Part shown: piece after piece, positions 63,385 to 64,000 of the stretch
Layout: each line of letters begins with the position of its first letter
Position numbering within the stretch: the first letter of the stretch is position 1
Source of the DNA: Methylocystis sp. L43
GTDB taxonomy: Bacteria > Pseudomonadota > Alphaproteobacteria > Rhizobiales > Beijerinckiaceae
Assembly: GCF_015709525.1 (NCBI RefSeq)
Contig: NZ_JADNRA010000027.1
Span: 75,126 to 139,125 of the forward strand
Direction of reading: 5' to 3'
Length of the DNA stretch: 64,000 bases
The notes under the pieces: generated by a model
Told to the model about the DNA's origin: nothing
The model's database searches: none
The model's input: the letters and a program-made list of their open reading frames with translations, nothing else
Program-made: the position numbers and the translations under genes

Positions 63385-64000
63385 TGACGCCGCTCGTCTC
63401 ACTCCGCGCAGCGCTCGACGATGCAGCATTGCTCGGCGGCGTCATGGGCGGCGAAAGTCGAGAACCGATGCGCGCGCTTCTCCTCGCTTCGCAGGGGGAG
63501 CAGCTGACGGCGTCTGAGCTGGAGCACTATCGTCGATTGACGCAGCGAGAGGCGCCGCCGACACAGCGCGTCCGCGAGATGCATATTCTCGCCGGTCGGC
63601 GATCGGGCAAGAGCAGCGGCGTCGCCGCGCTCGCATGCTATCTCAGCGGGCTTTGTGACTACAGCGACGCCCTTCAGGCTGGCGAACGCGGTCTGGTTCT
63701 CTGCATCGCGGCAAGCACGCGCCAGGCGCGCACGATCCTGGATTACATCTCGGGTTGCCTTGATTCCTCGCCCGCGCTTTCTCGGTTGGTGACGGGTCGA
63801 ACGCAATGGGCTTTGTCGCTGTCGAACGGGATCGATGTTGAAGTGCGGGCTGCGGATCATCGCGGCCTGCGCGGTCCCACCGTCGTCGCTGCGCTCGCCG
63901 ATGAGATTTGCCATTGGCGTTCCGACGAAAGCGCGTCACCCGACACCGAAATCATTGCCGCGGTTCGGCCAAGTCTCGTCACGACGCGCGGTCAGCTGAT
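63384..64000 (+). CDS. Phage terminase large subunit, N-terminal part (cut by window edge)
   Basis: About 205 residues are visible from ATG 63384. The Walker A motif HILAGRRSGKSS (about residue 77) and the Walker B-like ALADEICHW (about 171) have the spacing of terminase ATPases. An intermediate segment reads GLVLCIAASTRQAR. The large terminase packages DNA into proheads and carries a C-terminal nuclease, which would lie beyond the window. Confidence 0.85.
   Translation, partial: MTPLVSLRAALDDAALLGGVMGGESREPMRALLLASQGEQLTASELEHYRRLTQREAPPTQRVREMHILAGRRSGKSSGVAALACYLSGLCDYSDALQAGERGLVLCIAASTRQARTILDYISGCLDSSPALSRLVTGRTQWALSLSNGIDVEVRAADHRGLRGPTVVAALADEICHWRSDESASPDTEIIAAVRPSLVTTRGQL

Larger units (their letters stand above)
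57564..64000. mobile_element. Prophage-like integrative element, left end (continues past window)
   Basis: The left boundary is the tRNA-derived att at 57,564-57,612. Genes follow in phage order: integrase and a partner gene on the minus strand, a divergent excisionase-like gene, a small gene, RuvC-like resolvase, replication protein with internal iterons, a hypothetical gene, then terminase-region genes. Tight overlaps (ATGA) between genes on the plus strand are typical. No repressor, capsid or lysis gene is visible before 64,000. Confidence 0.8.

Overview
The window is GC-rich, densely coded DNA from an alphaproteobacterium, most likely of the order Hyphomicrobiales. Supporting signs are a MucR/Ros regulator, a small GCG_CRPN-type secreted protein, a KGG-repeat stress protein, a FixJ-type regulator, an HWE-type histidine kinase and a FATGY-type single-domain response regulator. 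The genus cannot be fixed from the sequence.

Layout. 0-5.2 kb (minus strand): actA-actB-actC-actD of alternative complex III, a quinol:electron-acceptor oxidoreductase, with an MFS transporter upstream. 7-8.6 kb: a sparse region with a KGG stress protein and small hypothetical genes. 8.6-14.4 kb: a sensorless FixL-like kinase with its FixJ-like regulator, a lone receiver, and a soluble seven-PAS histidine kinase. 14.4-17.1 kb: an IsdG-type heme monooxygenase gene divergent from a metal P-type ATPase. 17.5-37 kb: a complete catecholate siderophore locus holding a TonB receptor, two small membrane proteins, a PepSY-type membrane protein, fes, an MbtH gene, a two-module EntF-like NRPS, entS, entC, entE, entB and entA. 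EntCBA make 2,3-dihydroxybenzoate. EntE and the EntB carrier domain load it onto the NRPS. The NRPS architecture predicts a dihydroxybenzoyl-X-serine ester oligomer of the vanchrobactin, chrysobactin or turnerbactin type. EntS would export it, the TonB receptor would reimport it, and Fes plus the PepSY protein would release the iron.

37-44 kb: a glutamate-receptor-like channel, a small secreted protein, MucR, and a cell-wall amino-sugar recycling set (NagZ-like, MurQ, NagB-II-like SIS protein, NagA). 44.1-48.6 kb: a Tat-exported beta-propeller that resembles the catalytic domain of nitrous oxide reductase, keeps candidates for all seven CuZ histidines and lacks the CuA domain, followed by an FtsX-type permease with a His-rich loop and an ABC ATPase fused to a membrane-anchored domain. 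48.9-55.4 kb: a stressosome module (rsbR-rsbS-rsbT-phosphatase) that continues directly into a hybrid kinase, an HWE kinase and a FATGY receiver. This arrangement could couple partner switching to the alphaproteobacterial general stress response. An orphan HypC-family chaperone gene follows.

56-57.6 kb holds decayed mobile-element genes: a frameshifted helix-turn-helix gene and the C-terminal tail of a tyrosine recombinase. At 57,564-57,612 lies the 3' half of a CAU-anticodon tRNA, the left attachment site of a prophage-like element. That element runs off the right edge with an integrase, divergent regulators, a RuvC-like resolvase, a replication protein gene carrying an in-gene iteron array, and the start of a large terminase gene.
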